A stretch of DNA of 64,000 bases, from positions 83,820-147,819 of the forward strand of contig NZ_PDNI01000010.1 in assembly GCF_002925845.1 (NCBI RefSeq), given 5' to 3'. Made by a program: the position numbers and the translations under genes. This document shows, one piece after another, positions 46,181-57,094 of the stretch; position 1 is the first letter of the stretch, and the number at the start of each line of letters is the position of its first letter. The notes below the pieces were generated by a model that was not told where the DNA came from, searched no databases, and worked only from the letters and a program-made list of their open reading frames with translations. This DNA comes from Roseovarius nitratireducens. GTDB lineage: Bacteria; Pseudomonadota; Alphaproteobacteria; Rhodobacterales; Rhodobacteraceae.

Positions 46181-46536
46181 TCCGCGCAGCGGCGACCTGT
46201 CTGCTGATCGCCTGCGCACCGGGCGCGAACGCGCAGGAGGACACGGCCACGGGGCGCGGCGCGGTGCTGCGCGGGCTCGACAAGATCACCACAGAGCTGC
46301 GCGACCTCGACCTCGCCAATGGCGAGGCCGCCGAGATCGGCTCGCTCACGGTAAAGCTGACCGAATGCCGCTACCCCGAGGGCAACCCGGCGGGCGATGC
46401 CTATGCCCATGTTGCTATCCGCGAGACGCAAGGCGGCAAGCTGTGGTTCGACGGTTGGATACTGGCCTCCTCGCCCGCGCTCAACGCGCTGGAACATCCG
46501 CGCTACGATGTCTGGGTGATCCGCTGCACCACCTGA
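46177..46536 (+). CDS. DUF2155 domain protein, secreted
   Basis: A 119-residue protein with a short signal peptide ([16 protein letters not shown]) and the DUF2155 core [50 protein letters not shown]. The function is unknown; it probably acts in the periplasm. The last 34 bases overlap the convergent aat gene. Confidence 0.82.
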   Translation: MIRAAATCLLIACAPGANAQEDTATGRGAVLRGLDKITTELRDLDLANGEAAEIGSLTVKLTECRYPEGNPAGDAYAHVAIRETQGGKLWFDGWILASSPALNALEHPRYDVWVIRCTT

Positions 46537-47144
46537 GCCGGGTCGCCCTCCAGCGGTAGCGCCGTTATATCCGCCTCTGTCTCCAGCGCCTCCGAAAGCC
46601 GCGCACGATACGCGGCGCGGTCGATCTCGACAGCCCCCAGCCGCGCCAGATGCGGCGTGATGAACTGCGTGTCAAACAGGACGAAGCCGCAGCGCCGCAG
46701 GTGATCGACCAAGTGCGCCAGCGCCCGTTTCGAGCCGTCGGTGCGGCGCGAGAACATGCTCTCGCCAAAGAACGCGCGCCCGAGCGTGACGCCATAGACC
46801 CCGCCCGCCAGCGTGCCCTCTTCCCACACCTCCAGCGAATGCGCGTGTCCGCGCGCGTGCAGCTCCAGGTAGGCCTCGCGGATTGGCGCACTGATCCAGG
46901 TATCGTCCCGGTCGGCGCAGGCATCCACCACGCCCGCGAAATCGGCATCGAGCGTGACCGTATATCCCCCCCGCCGCATCCGGCGGGCAAGACTGCGCGA
47001 GAGGTGAAATCCGTCCAGCGGCAGCACGCCCCGGCGCGGCGGATCGACCCAGAACACCTCGGCGTCGTCGCGATGCTCGGCCATCGGGAAAATGCCGGCA
47101 GCATAGGCGCGCAACAGCAGCGCGGGGGGCAGGAAGGCGGGCAT
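46503..47144 (-). CDS. aat: Leucyl/phenylalanyl-tRNA--protein transferase
   Basis: A 213-residue transferase with [13 protein letters not shown] near the N terminus, [24 protein letters not shown] and [18 protein letters not shown]. It adds Leu or Phe to N-terminal Arg/Lys, marking proteins for ClpSAP. The ATG at 47144 overlaps the accC stop (TGATG); a GTG at 47147 is one codon longer. It is convergent with, and overlaps, the DUF2155 gene. Confidence 0.94.
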   Translation of the reverse strand: MPAFLPPALLLRAYAAGIFPMAEHRDDAEVFWVDPPRRGVLPLDGFHLSRSLARRMRRGGYTVTLDADFAGVVDACADRDDTWISAPIREAYLELHARGHAHSLEVWEEGTLAGGVYGVTLGRAFFGESMFSRRTDGSKRALAHLVDHLRRCGFVLFDTQFITPHLARLGAVEIDRAAYRARLSEALETEADITALPLEGDPAQVVQRITQTS

Positions 47145-48493
47145 CACTCCCGCAGGTTGGTTTCGAGCCAGTGTTCGAGCCAGTGGATATTGTAGTTGCC
47201 GCTGCGGATGTCTTCCTCCTGCAGCAGCGCGTGAAACAGCGGCACCGTGGTGTCCACCCCGTCCACGATCAACTCGCCCAGCGCGCGGGCAAGACGGCGC
47301 AGCGCGGTGTCGCGGTCGGCCCCGTGAACGATCAGCTTGGCGATCAGGCTGTCGTAATAGGGGGGGATGCGATAGCCGTCATAGAGCGCCGAATCCATCC
47401 GCACGCCAAGCCCGCCGGGCGCGTGAAACTGCGTGATTGTGCCCGGGCGCGGGGCGAAATCCGGCAGCTTCTCGGCATTAATGCGCACCTCGATGGCGTG
47501 GCCGTTGATCACCAGCTCATCCTGCGTGAAGGACATCGGCAGCCCCTCGGCCACGCGGATCTGCTCGCGCACGAGGTCCACGCCAAAGATCGCCTCGGTC
47601 ACCGGGTGCTCGACCTGCAACCGCGTGTTCATCTCGATGAAGAAGAACTCGCCGTTCTCGTAGAGAAACTCGATCGTGCCAGCGCCGCGATAGTCGATAT
47701 TGGCGCAGGCATCGGCACAGATCGCGCCGATACGCGCGCGCTCCTCGTCGGTGATGCAGGGGCCGGGGGCCTCTTCCAGCACCTTCTGGTGACGCCGCTG
47801 AAGCGAGCAGTCCCGCTCGCCCAGATGCACGGCGCGGCCCTTGCCGTCACCAAACACCTGCACCTCGATATGGCGCGGCGTGGTCAGGTATTTCTCGATA
47901 TAGACCTCGTCATTGCCAAACGCGGCCTTGGCCTCGGACCGCGCGGTGAGAAAGGCGCGCTCCAGCTCGCCCTCGTCGCGCGCCACCTTCATGCCGCGCC
48001 CGCCGCCGCCCGCCGTCGCCTTGACGATCACCGGATAGCCGATCTCGGCGCACAGCGCCTTGGCCTCTGCGACGTCGGCGATGCCCCCCTCCGAGCCGGG
48101 CACGCAGGGCACGCCCAGCGCCTTCATCGTGTCCTTGGCGGTGATCTTGTCGCCCATGATGCGGATATGCTCGGCCGAGGGACCGATGAAGGTGAGGTCG
48201 TGATCCTCGACGATCTGCACGAAATTGGCGTTCTCCGACAGGAAGCCATAGCCCGGATGGACCGCCTGCGCACCGGTCACCTCGCAGGCGGCGATGATCG
48301 CGGGGATCGACAGGTAGCTCTCCGACGATGCTGGCGGGCCGATGCACACGGTCTCGTCGGCCATGCGCACATGCATCGCGTCGGCGTCCGCCGTGGAATG
48401 GACGGCGACCGAGCGGATGCCCATTTCGCGCGCCGCGCGGATCACGCGGAGCGCGATCTCGCCGCGGTTGGCCACAAGGATCTTGTCGAACAT
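47144..48493 (-). CDS. accC: Acetyl-CoA carboxylase, biotin carboxylase subunit
   Basis: A 449-residue biotin carboxylase starting [21 protein letters not shown]. It has the ATP-grasp loop [15 protein letters not shown], the [19 protein letters not shown] segment and the catalytic region [14 protein letters not shown]. It carboxylates biotin on AccB for fatty-acid synthesis. It is seven bases downstream of accB. Confidence 0.97.
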   Translation of the reverse strand: MFDKILVANRGEIALRVIRAAREMGIRSVAVHSTADADAMHVRMADETVCIGPPASSESYLSIPAIIAACEVTGAQAVHPGYGFLSENANFVQIVEDHDLTFIGPSAEHIRIMGDKITAKDTMKALGVPCVPGSEGGIADVAEAKALCAEIGYPVIVKATAGGGGRGMKVARDEGELERAFLTARSEAKAAFGNDEVYIEKYLTTPRHIEVQVFGDGKGRAVHLGERDCSLQRRHQKVLEEAPGPCITDEERARIGAICADACANIDYRGAGTIEFLYENGEFFFIEMNTRLQVEHPVTEAIFGVDLVREQIRVAEGLPMSFTQDELVINGHAIEVRINAEKLPDFAPRPGTITQFHAPGGLGVRMDSALYDGYRIPPYYDSLIAKLIVHGADRDTALRRLARALGELIVDGVDTTVPLFHALLQEEDIRSGNYNIHWLEHWLETNLRE

Positions 48494-48500
48494 GCCCGCC

Positions 48501-48995
48501 TCACTCGATAATCATCAGCGGTGCGCCGTATTCGACCGCCGCGCCATCCTCGATCAGGATGCGCCGGACGGTGCCCGCACGCGGCGCGGGGATGTGGTTC
48601 ATGGTTTTCATCGCCTCGATGATCAGCAGCGTGTCGCCCTCGCTCACCTGCTGGCCCACGCTGACAAAGGAGGGCGCGCCGGGCTCGGCCTGCATGTAGA
48701 CGGTGCCAACCATCGGCGAGGTGACGGCGCCGGGGTGGCTCGCGGGGTCATCCACGGGCTCGACGGGTGCGGCCGCGGGCGCCGACGCCGCGGCAGCCGA
48801 CGCAACGGCAGGCGCCGCCGGCGCGCTGCTCACCTGCGTGGTGACGGTCTCGCCCCGTCGGCTCACCCGCACGTTGAGCGTGTCGTCCTGCCCGTATTCG
48901 CGCTTGACCGACAGCTCGGTAAGATCGTTCTCGTTCAACAACTCCGCGAGCGCCCGGATAAAGGCCACGTCCGATTCATGCGTTTCGTTCGACAT
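48501..48995 (-). CDS. accB: Acetyl-CoA carboxylase biotin carboxyl carrier protein
   Basis: A 164-residue protein. A helical N-terminal part and an Ala/Pro-rich linker (about 55-85) precede the biotinyl domain with EAMKTMN, where K130 carries biotin. The ATG at 48995 gives [22 protein letters not shown]. It forms an operon with accC and aat. Confidence 0.96.
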   Translation of the reverse strand: MSNETHESDVAFIRALAELLNENDLTELSVKREYGQDDTLNVRVSRRGETVTTQVSSAPAAPAVASAAAASAPAAAPVEPVDDPASHPGAVTSPMVGTVYMQAEPGAPSFVSVGQQVSEGDTLLIIEAMKTMNHIPAPRAGTVRRILIEDGAAVEYGAPLMIIE

Positions 48996-49113
48996 TTGCT
49001 TCCTCGGTAACGGCGATGGTGCGCGCAGGCCGCGCCCATCGCAATGGTTTCCGACGCTTATAGGGCATGCAGATGCATGAGAAAAGCGGCCATTTCCCCC
49101 ACGGCACCCGGGC

Positions 49114-49656
49114 TCAGAGCGGCATTCCCGACAGCTTCGCCACCAGTTCGGCAAGCTTGCGCGCGCCGAATTTCTCCAGCAGGCGGGCGCGGTAGACCTC
49201 GATGGTGCGATGGCTCAACCCCAGCTCCAACCCGATTTCCTTGGACGTGAGCCCCCGGCACGTCAGGATCGCCACCTCGCGCTCGCGCCGTGTGAGCGCG
49301 ACGAGCGGGCGCTCGTCGGAAAGATCGGCAAATGACCAGATGCCGCGCGCGAACGGCGCCTCGGGCGTCAGCGACTGCCCCCGCACCCGGCACCAGAACA
49401 GCGCGCCCGAGCCGCGCCGCATCACCCGCTCGTCGGCATAGCGCCCGGTCTCGCGCATCACGGCCAGCGCGTCCGAGCCGATCCGGCGGTAATCCTCGAT
49501 CGAAGGGTAGAATCGCGCCAACGGCACGCCCGCGTAATCGCCCGGATCCCCGCCAAAGATCGCGGCGAATTGCCGGTTGCAGGCGCGGATGATCCGGTGT
49601 TCCAACACGGCAAGCCCGACCGGCGCATGATCGAAGGCGAGTTTCTCGGTCTCCAT
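49114..49656 (-). CDS. PAS-domain LuxR-type transcriptional regulator
   Basis: A 180-residue protein. Residues 5-110 resemble a PAS domain (AFDHAPVGLAVLEHRIIRACNRQFAAIFGGD), and about 118-178 a LuxR helix-turn-helix (LTRREREVAILTCRGLTSKEIGLELGLSHRTIEVYRARLLEKF). No phosphoacceptor domain is present, so it is a one-component sensor of an unknown signal. Small PAS-LuxR proteins of this type are frequent in Roseobacters. Confidence 0.85.
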   Translation of the reverse strand: METEKLAFDHAPVGLAVLEHRIIRACNRQFAAIFGGDPGDYAGVPLARFYPSIEDYRRIGSDALAVMRETGRYADERVMRRGSGALFWCRVRGQSLTPEAPFARGIWSFADLSDERPLVALTRREREVAILTCRGLTSKEIGLELGLSHRTIEVYRARLLEKFGARKLAELVAKLSGMPL

Positions 49657-49752
49657 GTCCCCGTTATGCCGCGCCTGCGGCAGCGCTCCAAGCGAATTGC
49701 GCGGGGCGGACGTCTTGCCATGATCGCGCGAAAGGCGTAAGGCGCGGGCCCA

Positions 49753-49787
49753 AGCGGTCGCAGCCTACCCGCTCTAAAAAACAAGGA
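49753..49787 (+). promoter_or_regulatory. PreQ1-I riboswitch upstream of queC
   Basis: The 35 bases consist of a short P1 stem (AGCGG/CCGCT), the loop stretch GGTCGCAG and an A-rich tail CTAAAAAACAAGGA. This matches the preQ1-I class closely, including the GUCGCAG and AAACAAGG blocks of the Thermoanaerobacter tengcongensis aptamer. AAGGA is also the queC ribosome-binding site, eight bases before the ATG. PreQ1 binding should therefore block translation. Class and location are seen directly; regulation is inferred. Confidence 0.9.
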
Positions 49788-49795
49788 CACAAGGT

Positions 49796-50488
49796 ATGGA
49801 TACAATCGTCATCTGCTCGGGCGGGCTCGATTCCGTGACCCTTGCCCACAAGACCGCCGCCGAGCGCCGTCTCGCGGCGCTCTTGTCGTTCGACTACGGG
49901 CAACGCCACGTCAAGGAGGTCGAGAGCGCGCGCGCCTGCGCGGCGCGGCTCGGCGTGCCGCACCGGGTGGTCGATCTGCGCGGCGTGGGCGCGGCGCTCT
50001 CGGGCTCGGCGCTCACCGACGACGTCGACGTGCCCGACGGCCACTATGCCGAGGACACGATGAAGATCACCATCGTCCCGAACCGCAACGCCATCATGCT
50101 GGCCGTGGCCTTCGGCATGGCGGCGGCGCAAAAGGCGGGTGCGGTCGCGGCGGCGGTGCATGGCGGCGATCACTTCATCTACCCCGATTGCCGCCCCGGA
50201 TTCATCGCCGCCTTCCAGGCGATGCAGGATCACGCGCTCGAAGGCGTGGCCGAGGTGGAGCTCTGGACGCCCTATGTCCACGGCTCCAAGGCCGATATCG
50301 TGGCCGACGGCGCACGCCTCGGCGTGCCCTTCGCCGAGACATGGTCGTGCTACAAGGGGGGGCTGCGCCATTGCGGGCGTTGCGGCACCTGCGTCGAGCG
50401 GCGCGAGGCGTTCCACCTCGCCGGGATCGATGACCCGACCGCCTATGACGACCCCGATTACTGGCAGGCCGCGGTGGAGGGGCGCTGA
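49796..50488 (+). CDS. queC: 7-cyano-7-deazaguanine synthase
   Basis: A 230-residue ATP-dependent enzyme with the PP-loop [13 protein letters not shown] near the N terminus and a C-terminal zinc site [22 protein letters not shown]. It makes preQ0 from carboxydeazaguanine. It is the first gene of queCDEF, directly behind a preQ1 riboswitch. The stop overlaps the queD start (TGATG). Confidence 0.97.
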   Translation: MDTIVICSGGLDSVTLAHKTAAERRLAALLSFDYGQRHVKEVESARACAARLGVPHRVVDLRGVGAALSGSALTDDVDVPDGHYAEDTMKITIVPNRNAIMLAVAFGMAAAQKAGAVAAAVHGGDHFIYPDCRPGFIAAFQAMQDHALEGVAEVELWTPYVHGSKADIVADGARLGVPFAETWSCYKGGLRHCGRCGTCVERREAFHLAGIDDPTAYDDPDYWQAAVEGR

Positions 50489-50844
50489 TGTACCGGATCA
50501 CCAAGGAATTCCACTTCTCCGCCTCGCATCAGCTCTTCGGTCTGCGCGAGGGACACCCCTGCGCGCGGCTGCACGGGCACAACTATATCGTGGTGGTGGA
50601 ACTGGCCGCCGTGGACCTCGACGAGACCGGATTCGTGCGCGACTACCACGACCTTGCCGCGCTGAAATCCTATATCGACGACCATCTCGACCACCGCCAC
50701 CTCAACGACGTTCTGGGCGACGGTTGCGTGACAGCCGAACGCATGGCGCGGCATTTCTTCGACTGGTGCCGCGCCCGCTGGCCCGAGGTCTCGGCGGTGC
50801 GGGTGAGCGAGACGCCCAAGACATGGGCGGAATACCGGCCGTGA
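50488..50844 (+). CDS. queD: 6-carboxy-5,6,7,8-tetrahydropterin synthase
   Basis: A 118-residue protein of the 6-pyruvoyl-tetrahydropterin synthase fold. The zinc histidines are H14 (SASHQL), H29 and H31 (LHGHNY), and the likely catalytic cysteine is C25 in [10 protein letters not shown]. It converts dihydroneopterin triphosphate in queuosine synthesis. The stop overlaps the queE start (GTGA). Confidence 0.96.
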   Translation: MYRITKEFHFSASHQLFGLREGHPCARLHGHNYIVVVELAAVDLDETGFVRDYHDLAALKSYIDDHLDHRHLNDVLGDGCVTAERMARHFFDWCRARWPEVSAVRVSETPKTWAEYRP

Positions 50845-51563
50845 CCGATCCCGTCCGCGTCTCGGAAATCTTCGGGCCCACCATCCAGGGCGAGGGCGCG
50901 CTGATCGGGCAGCCCACCGTATTCGTACGCACCGGCGGCTGCGATTACCGCTGTTCGTGGTGCGACAGCCTGCACGCGGTGGATGCAGAGTATCGCCACA
51001 CATGGGCGCCGATGCAGCCCGCGGACGTGATGGCCGAGGTGGCCCGCCTCTCGGGCGACCGGCCGATCCTCGTCACGCTCTCGGGCGGCAATCCCGCGAT
51101 CCAGCCGCTTGGCCCGCTGATCGGGATGGGGCACGCGCGCGGCTACCGATTCGCGATGGAGACCCAAGGCTCTGTCGCGCGCGACTGGTTCGCCGATCTC
51201 GACATGCTGGTGCTTTCGCCCAAGCCGCCCTCGTCGGGCATGGCGGTGGACTGGGCAGCGTTCGACGCTTGCCGCGCCGCCGCGGGCGATGCGCCGACGG
51301 TGCTCAAGATCGTCGTGTTCGACGAGGCCGATTATCACTGGGCACGCGAGGTGGCGGCGCGGTATCCATCCTTGGCCGTCTATCTGCAACCGGGCAACCA
51401 CACCCCGCCCCCGCCCGGAGATGACACGGCGGTGGTGGACCAGGCGGGCATCGACGCGCGGATGCGCTGGCTGGTGGATCGGGTGGTGGCCGATGGCTGG
51501 TTCGCGGCGACCGTTCTGCCGCAACTGCACGTGACGCTCTGGGGCAACAAGCGCGGGGTGTAA
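50841..51563 (+). CDS. queE: 7-carboxy-7-deazaguanine synthase (radical SAM)
   Basis: A 240-residue radical SAM enzyme with the iron-sulfur motif CDYRCSWC (C34, C38, C41), the CX3CX2C form. [12 protein letters not shown] lies at the N terminus, and [12 protein letters not shown] provides the SAM-binding glycines. The GTG start at 50841 overlaps the queD stop. The next gene follows after 12 bases. Confidence 0.95.
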   Translation: MTDPVRVSEIFGPTIQGEGALIGQPTVFVRTGGCDYRCSWCDSLHAVDAEYRHTWAPMQPADVMAEVARLSGDRPILVTLSGGNPAIQPLGPLIGMGHARGYRFAMETQGSVARDWFADLDMLVLSPKPPSSGMAVDWAAFDACRAAAGDAPTVLKIVVFDEADYHWAREVAARYPSLAVYLQPGNHTPPPPGDDTAVVDQAGIDARMRWLVDRVVADGWFAATVLPQLHVTLWGNKRGV

Positions 51564-51575
51564 AAGGAGACCACG

Positions 51576-52043
51576 ATGAGCGACAACGACATCTACAAGG
51601 ACCTGACGCAGCTTGGCGGCGCGACCCGCGTGCCGCAAAGCCCCGAGGAGGCGGAACTCGAACGCGTCGCCAACCCGCAGGCCGACACCGCCTACGCGGT
51701 GCGCTTCACCGCGCCGGAGTTTACCTCGCTCTGCCCGATGACCGGCCAGCCGGATTTCGCGCATCTGGTGATCGACTACGTGCCGGGCGCGTGGCTGGTA
51801 GAGAGCAAGTCGCTCAAGCTCTACCTCACCAGTTTTCGCAACCACGGCGCGTTCCACGAGGATTGCACGGTTTCCATCGCCCGGCGGCTGGTCGAGTTCC
51901 TCAGCCCGCAATGGCTGCGCATCGGCGGCTACTGGTATCCGCGCGGCGGCATCCCCATCGACGTGTTCTGGCAGACCGGCCCCGCGCCCGAAGGCGTCTG
52001 GCTGCCCGACCAGGGCGTGCCGCCCTATCGCGGGCGGGGGTGA
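51576..52043 (+). CDS. queF: NADPH-dependent preQ0 reductase
   Basis: A 155-residue unimodular QueF with the catalytic cysteine in [13 protein letters not shown] (C53, D60), [22 protein letters not shown] and the C-terminal [13 protein letters not shown]. It makes preQ1 from preQ0 with NADPH. It closes the queCDEF operon, so its product feeds back through the riboswitch. Confidence 0.96.
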   Translation: MSDNDIYKDLTQLGGATRVPQSPEEAELERVANPQADTAYAVRFTAPEFTSLCPMTGQPDFAHLVIDYVPGAWLVESKSLKLYLTSFRNHGAFHEDCTVSIARRLVEFLSPQWLRIGGYWYPRGGIPIDVFWQTGPAPEGVWLPDQGVPPYRGRG

Positions 52044-52064
52044 GCGCGGCGGGGATGGCGTGAA

Positions 52065-52099
52065 GCGGGCGTTGGGCATTTGGCGATGAGCCGCGCAGC
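52065..52099 (+). repeat. Dispersed repeat, copy 2
   Basis: The 35 bases starting GCGGGCGTTGGGCATTTGGC match 30 of 35 with 18672-18706. The end overlaps the left arm of the inverted repeat at 52091-52227. Confidence 0.5.
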
Positions 52100-52227
52100 G
52101 CCCGACCGCCGGGTGGGTGCAAACTCGATTACGCTCTGCGATTTATGGTGCAAGATACTTCAGAAATCACCGCTATTTGCGCCGTTGCAGAAGCGCCCGC
52201 CCGAGGGGGCGGTCGGGCGCTGCGCGG
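52091..52227. repeat. 20-base perfect inverted repeat with a 97-base spacer
   Basis: The left arm 52091-52110 (CCGCGCAGCGCCCGACCGCC) is the exact reverse complement of 52208-52227. The spacer is AT-richer than its surroundings and has no gene. The 316-base gap between queF and clpX otherwise holds only the clpX terminator. It may be a small mobile palindromic element or a strong RNA hairpin. Confidence 0.7.
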
Positions 52228-52308
52228 CGGCGCGTAAACGCACCTTGTCCCGCGCCGAGGGCAGGATGCGAATGGCGGGAACAGGCCATTCACCCACGCG
52301 CCTTCAAC

Positions 52309-52345
52309 GAAAAAGGCCCCCACCTTCCGGCGCGGGCCTCTTTCC
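52309..52345 (-). terminator. Terminator downstream of clpX
   Basis: On the minus strand AGGCCCGC and GGGGGCCT arms are followed by TTTTTCG, 15 or more bases after the clpX stop. The T run makes this a good intrinsic terminator. Confidence 0.65.
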
Positions 52346-52359
52346 ATAGGCGCGACTAC

Positions 52360-53625
52360 TCAGCCGGCGCTCGCGCCGCCCTTCTTGCCCTTGGTCTCGG
52401 CATAGATGATCAGCGGCGCGGCGTCCGATGTCGCCGCCTCCTCGTTGACCACCACTTCCTCGACATTCTCGAGGCTGGGCAGGTCGAACATCGTGTCGAG
52501 CAGGATATCCTCAAGGATCGAGCGCAGCCCCCGCGCCCCGGTCTTGCGGGCGATGGCGCGCTTGGCGATGGCCTTGAGCGCATCGTCGGTAAAGGTCAGC
52601 GTCGCGTTCTCCAGCTCGAACAGGCGCTGATACTGCTTGATCAGCGCGTTCTTTGGCTCGGTCAGGATGGTGACGAGCGCCTCCTCGTCGAGATCCTCCA
52701 GCGTCGCCAGCACCGGCAGGCGGCCGACGAATTCCGGGATCAGCCCGAACTTGAGCAAATCCTCCGGCTCCAGCGACGTCAGGACCTCGCCGATGCCGCG
52801 CTCGTCCTCGTCGCGCACATCGGCGCCAAAGCCCATCGCGCTGCCCTTGCCGCGCTGCGAGATGATCTTGTCGAGCCCGGCAAAGGCGCCGCCGCAGATG
52901 AACAGGATGTTAGTGGTGTCCACCTGCAGGAATTCCTGCTGCGGATGCTTGCGCCCGCCCTGCGGCGGCACGCTCGCCACGGTGCCTTCCATCAGCTTCA
53001 GCAGCGCCTGCTGCACGCCCTCGCCGCTGACGTCGCGGGTGATCGACGGGTTCTCGGACTTGCGGGTGATCTTGTCGACCTCGTCGATATAGACGATGCC
53101 ACGCTGCGCGCGCTCGACATTGTACTCGCTCGACTGCAACAGCTTGAGGATGATGTTCTCCACGTCCTCGCCGACATAGCCAGCTTCGGTCAGCGTGGTG
53201 GCATCGGCCATCGTGAACGGCACGTCGAGAATGCGCGCCAGCGTCTGCGCCAGCAGCGTCTTGCCACAGCCGGTCGGGCCGATCAGCAGGATGTTCGACT
53301 TGTTGAGCTCGATATCGCTCTTGCCGGAGTTGTTGAGCCGCTTGTAGTGGTTGTGCACCGCCACCGAGAGCACGCGCTTGGCCATCGCCTGGCCGATCAC
53401 GTAATCGTCGAGCACCTTGGCGATGTCGTGCGGCGTGGGCACGCCGTCGGTCGCCTTGAGCCCCGCGCTCTTGGTCTCCTCGCGGATGATGTCCATGCAC
53501 AGTTCCACGCATTCATCGCAGATGAATACCGTGGGCCCTGCGATCAGCTTGCGCACCTCGTGCTGGCTCTTTCCGCAAAAACTGCAATAGAGCGTGTTCT
53601 TGCTGTCGCCGGAATTGTTCGCCAT
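52360..53625 (-). CDS. clpX: ATP-dependent Clp protease ATP-binding subunit ClpX
   Basis: A 421-residue AAA+ unfoldase. The N-terminal zinc-binding domain has four cysteines (LYCSFCGKS and [10 protein letters not shown]). The AAA+ core has Walker [11 protein letters not shown], Walker [11 protein letters not shown] and the [22 protein letters not shown] pore/arginine region. It feeds substrates to ClpP, whose gene is 143 bases upstream on the same strand. Confidence 0.97.
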   Translation of the reverse strand: MANNSGDSKNTLYCSFCGKSQHEVRKLIAGPTVFICDECVELCMDIIREETKSAGLKATDGVPTPHDIAKVLDDYVIGQAMAKRVLSVAVHNHYKRLNNSGKSDIELNKSNILLIGPTGCGKTLLAQTLARILDVPFTMADATTLTEAGYVGEDVENIILKLLQSSEYNVERAQRGIVYIDEVDKITRKSENPSITRDVSGEGVQQALLKLMEGTVASVPPQGGRKHPQQEFLQVDTTNILFICGGAFAGLDKIISQRGKGSAMGFGADVRDEDERGIGEVLTSLEPEDLLKFGLIPEFVGRLPVLATLEDLDEEALVTILTEPKNALIKQYQRLFELENATLTFTDDALKAIAKRAIARKTGARGLRSILEDILLDTMFDLPSLENVEEVVVNEEAATSDAAPLIIYAETKGKKGGASAG

Positions 53626-53768
53626 GGCTTTCCTTTCAGCGCCGCCGGTTGGGCGGCATGCGCGTCGTCTCGTCTCGTTCGTCCCACCAGCTTAAGTCAG
53701 GGTGGAAAGCACCACAATGCGATTTTCTCGACCGCCCGCGCACGGGCGATCACCGTTCATTCATCGCC

Positions 53769-54407
53769 TCATTTGGCGTCATCGCCGTCGCCGGGCTTGT
53801 TACGGTTGGTCACGATCTCGTCGATGAGGCCCCATTCCTTCGCCTCTTCGGGTGACATGAAATTGTCGCGCTCCAGCGCCGCCTCGACGGTTTCGATATC
53901 CTGCCCGGTATGGCGGACATAGATCTCGTTGAGCCGGTCCTTGAGCTTCTGCGTTTCCTTGGCGTGAATCATGATGTCGGTGGCCTGCCCCTGGTAGCCG
54001 CCCGAGGGCTGGTGCACCATGATCCGGCTGTTGGGCAGCGAAAAGCGCATGCCCTTCTCGCCCGCGGTGAGCAGCAGCGACCCCATGCTTGCCGCCTGTC
54101 CGATGACCAGCGTGCTGACCTTGGGCTTGATGTACTGGATGGTGTCGTAGATCGACAGCCCGCTCGTCACCACGCCGCCGGGGCTGTTGATGTACATGCT
54201 GATTTCCTTGGACGGATTCTCCGCCTCGAGGTGCAGAAGCTGCGCCACGATCAGGCTCGACATGCCATCATGCACCGGCCCGCTGAGAAAGATGATCCGC
54301 TCCTTCAGAAGCCGCGAGAAGATGTCGTAGGCGCGTTCGCCCCGGCTGGTCTGCTCGACCACCATGGGCACGAGCGTGTTCATGTATGTCTCGAAAGGGT
54401 CTTTCAT
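53769..54407 (-). CDS. clpP: ATP-dependent Clp protease proteolytic subunit ClpP
   Basis: A 212-residue serine protease starting [16 protein letters not shown]. The nucleophile is S107 in [11 protein letters not shown], and H132 lies in MVHQPSGG. It forms the ClpXP chamber. Confidence 0.97.
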   Translation of the reverse strand: MKDPFETYMNTLVPMVVEQTSRGERAYDIFSRLLKERIIFLSGPVHDGMSSLIVAQLLHLEAENPSKEISMYINSPGGVVTSGLSIYDTIQYIKPKVSTLVIGQAASMGSLLLTAGEKGMRFSLPNSRIMVHQPSGGYQGQATDIMIHAKETQKLKDRLNEIYVRHTGQDIETVEAALERDNFMSPEEAKEWGLIDEIVTNRNKPGDGDDAK

Positions 54408-54655
54408 CCTGTCCCGCCTGCTGTTGCGGCCCGGCCGTCCTGTCCGCGCCAATAGGTTTCGCCGATCGTAACCGACGGCGTGCTAACGGAGTCTTAGTGA
54501 CGCGCCCCACCCCCTGCAAGGGCGCGCGCGCGATTCGACGCCGTGTTGCGCAAAAGTCTGAGCCCGCTCCGGGCGCCCCCCCCCGCGATCACGGGTTTGG
54601 CAATTGCCGCGCGCGCGAAATCGCCCTAGATTGAGCGAAAAAGGAGCAACGGCAC

Positions 54656-54997
54656 ATGCTCACGACCGCCCCCGACAGCGCCGACCTGGCGCAAATGCAG
54701 CAGAACGCCACCGACGCGGCTGAATTCCTGCGCGCGCTCGGCCACGAGGGGCGGCTGATGATCCTGTGCTACCTCGTCACCGGCGAGAAATCCGTCTCAG
54801 AGCTCGAGGCCCTCCTCGGCGCGCGGCAGGCGGCGGTCTCGCAACAGCTTGCGCGGCTGCGCCACGAGGGCCTGGTACGCACGCGCCGCGACGGCAAGAC
54901 CATCTACTACAGCCTTGCCGACGCGCGCGCCGAACGCCTGCTCGGCGTCCTGTACGAGATGTTCTGCGCCCCCGACGCGCAGGGGCGCAATAGCTAG
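54656..54997 (+). CDS. ArsR-family winged-helix regulator (BigR/SoxR-like)
   Basis: A 113-residue protein with an ArsR-type winged helix: FLRALGHEGRLMILCYL, VSELEALLGARQAAVSQQLARLRHEGLV and KTIYYSL. One cysteine lies in LMILCYL and one near the C terminus (MFCAPD). A pair like this is used by sulfide- or persulfide-sensing BigR/SqrR proteins, but the match is only suggestive. It is convergent with an AhpD-like gene. Confidence 0.82.
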   Translation: MLTTAPDSADLAQMQQNATDAAEFLRALGHEGRLMILCYLVTGEKSVSELEALLGARQAAVSQQLARLRHEGLVRTRRDGKTIYYSLADARAERLLGVLYEMFCAPDAQGRNS

Positions 54998-55004
54998 GCG
55001 CGGC

Positions 55005-55589
55005 TCAGGCCGCCGCCACCGTCTTGTCCACCGCGAAGGCGGCGAAGGCGTCGTCCACCTGCGTGTGATTCACGTGGTTCGCATAGTTGCTGATCGTCTT
55101 CACGGACATCGCGAGGATGATCTCCAGCACGTGGATATCCGAGTATCCCGCGGCCTTGAACGCCTCGGCCTCGGCCTTCGTCGGCAGGCCGCGCGTCTCC
55201 CACATGTGATGGGTAAAGCGGCGCAGCGCTTCCAGCTTGGCATCATCGAGCGGCTTGCCGTCGCGCAGCGCCTGCGTGTGCGCCTCCGACAGCTTCGAGA
55301 CATTCACCGCCAGCATCGAGTGCGCGGCGGTGCAATAGTCGCAGCCATTGGCGAGCGAGATGGTCAGGAACACGACCTCCTGCTCCGGCGGCGTGAAATT
55401 GCCCTGCTCTCGGAAATGCGCATAGCCGTGCAGATAGGTACTCAGCAGCCCCGGATTGATCGCCATGCCGCGATACATGTTCGGCACGAAACCGAGCTTG
55501 GCGCGCGCGCCGTCCAGCATCTCCTTGGCCGCGCCTTTAGCGGCATCGTCGCTCACCGGGGCAGTGGTGATCTTGAATTCGGCAGTCAT
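55005..55589 (-). CDS. Carboxymuconolactone-decarboxylase/AhpD-like protein
   Basis: A 194-residue, all-helical protein with the redox motif NGCDYCTAAHS (C83, C86, H90). KLGFVPNMYRGMAINPGLLSTYL precedes the motif. It is probably a thiol-dependent peroxidase or a related oxidoreductase. The convergent ArsR-type gene ends seven bases away and may control it. Confidence 0.85.
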   Translation of the reverse strand: MTAEFKITTAPVSDDAAKGAAKEMLDGARAKLGFVPNMYRGMAINPGLLSTYLHGYAHFREQGNFTPPEQEVVFLTISLANGCDYCTAAHSMLAVNVSKLSEAHTQALRDGKPLDDAKLEALRRFTHHMWETRGLPTKAEAEAFKAAGYSDIHVLEIILAMSVKTISNYANHVNHTQVDDAFAAFAVDKTVAAA

Positions 55590-55723
55590 GTAAGCCTCCT
55601 TTGATTACGCTCACACCATAGCTAATCTGGGGCCGCGCGCCATGTAACCGCCCCGCCGGTCACCACATCGTGAGGCCAGTGCACTGGCGCAGACATGCCT
55701 GTGCGCGAATGCGCGCGCCTTGG

Positions 55724-55780
55724 CTTCATCTTGCCGGAAATATCCCGGGGGTGTGGGGGCAGTGCCCCCACCCGGGCCGC
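55724..55780. repeat. Roseobacter-type dispersed repeat, second copy, with strong hairpin
   Basis: It starts CTTCATCTTGCCGGAAATAT, as at 13993, and continues to a perfect GTGGGGGC/GCCCCCAC hairpin (55753-55771). It lies just downstream of the acyl-CoA dehydrogenase gene and probably acts as its terminator. Confidence 0.55.
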
Positions 55781-55787
55781 GCCCCGC

Positions 55788-57014
<1,227 letters not shown>

Positions 57015-57094
57015 CCCGCTCTCCCTTGCCGCTTGGTCCTGCCCGCCAGACTGCGCGCCGATCCCGGCAGGTTACAAGCCCCTATTCGGCCCGC

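Noticed and set aside
47171-48511. A 446-codon plus-strand frame across accC
   Set aside because: It is exactly antisense to biotin carboxylase and is low-complexity His/Arg/Gly-rich, so it is a shadow.
52080-52349. An 89-codon plus-strand frame between queF and clpX
   Set aside because: It runs through an inverted repeat and the clpX terminator and has no family resemblance, so it is unlikely to be a gene.
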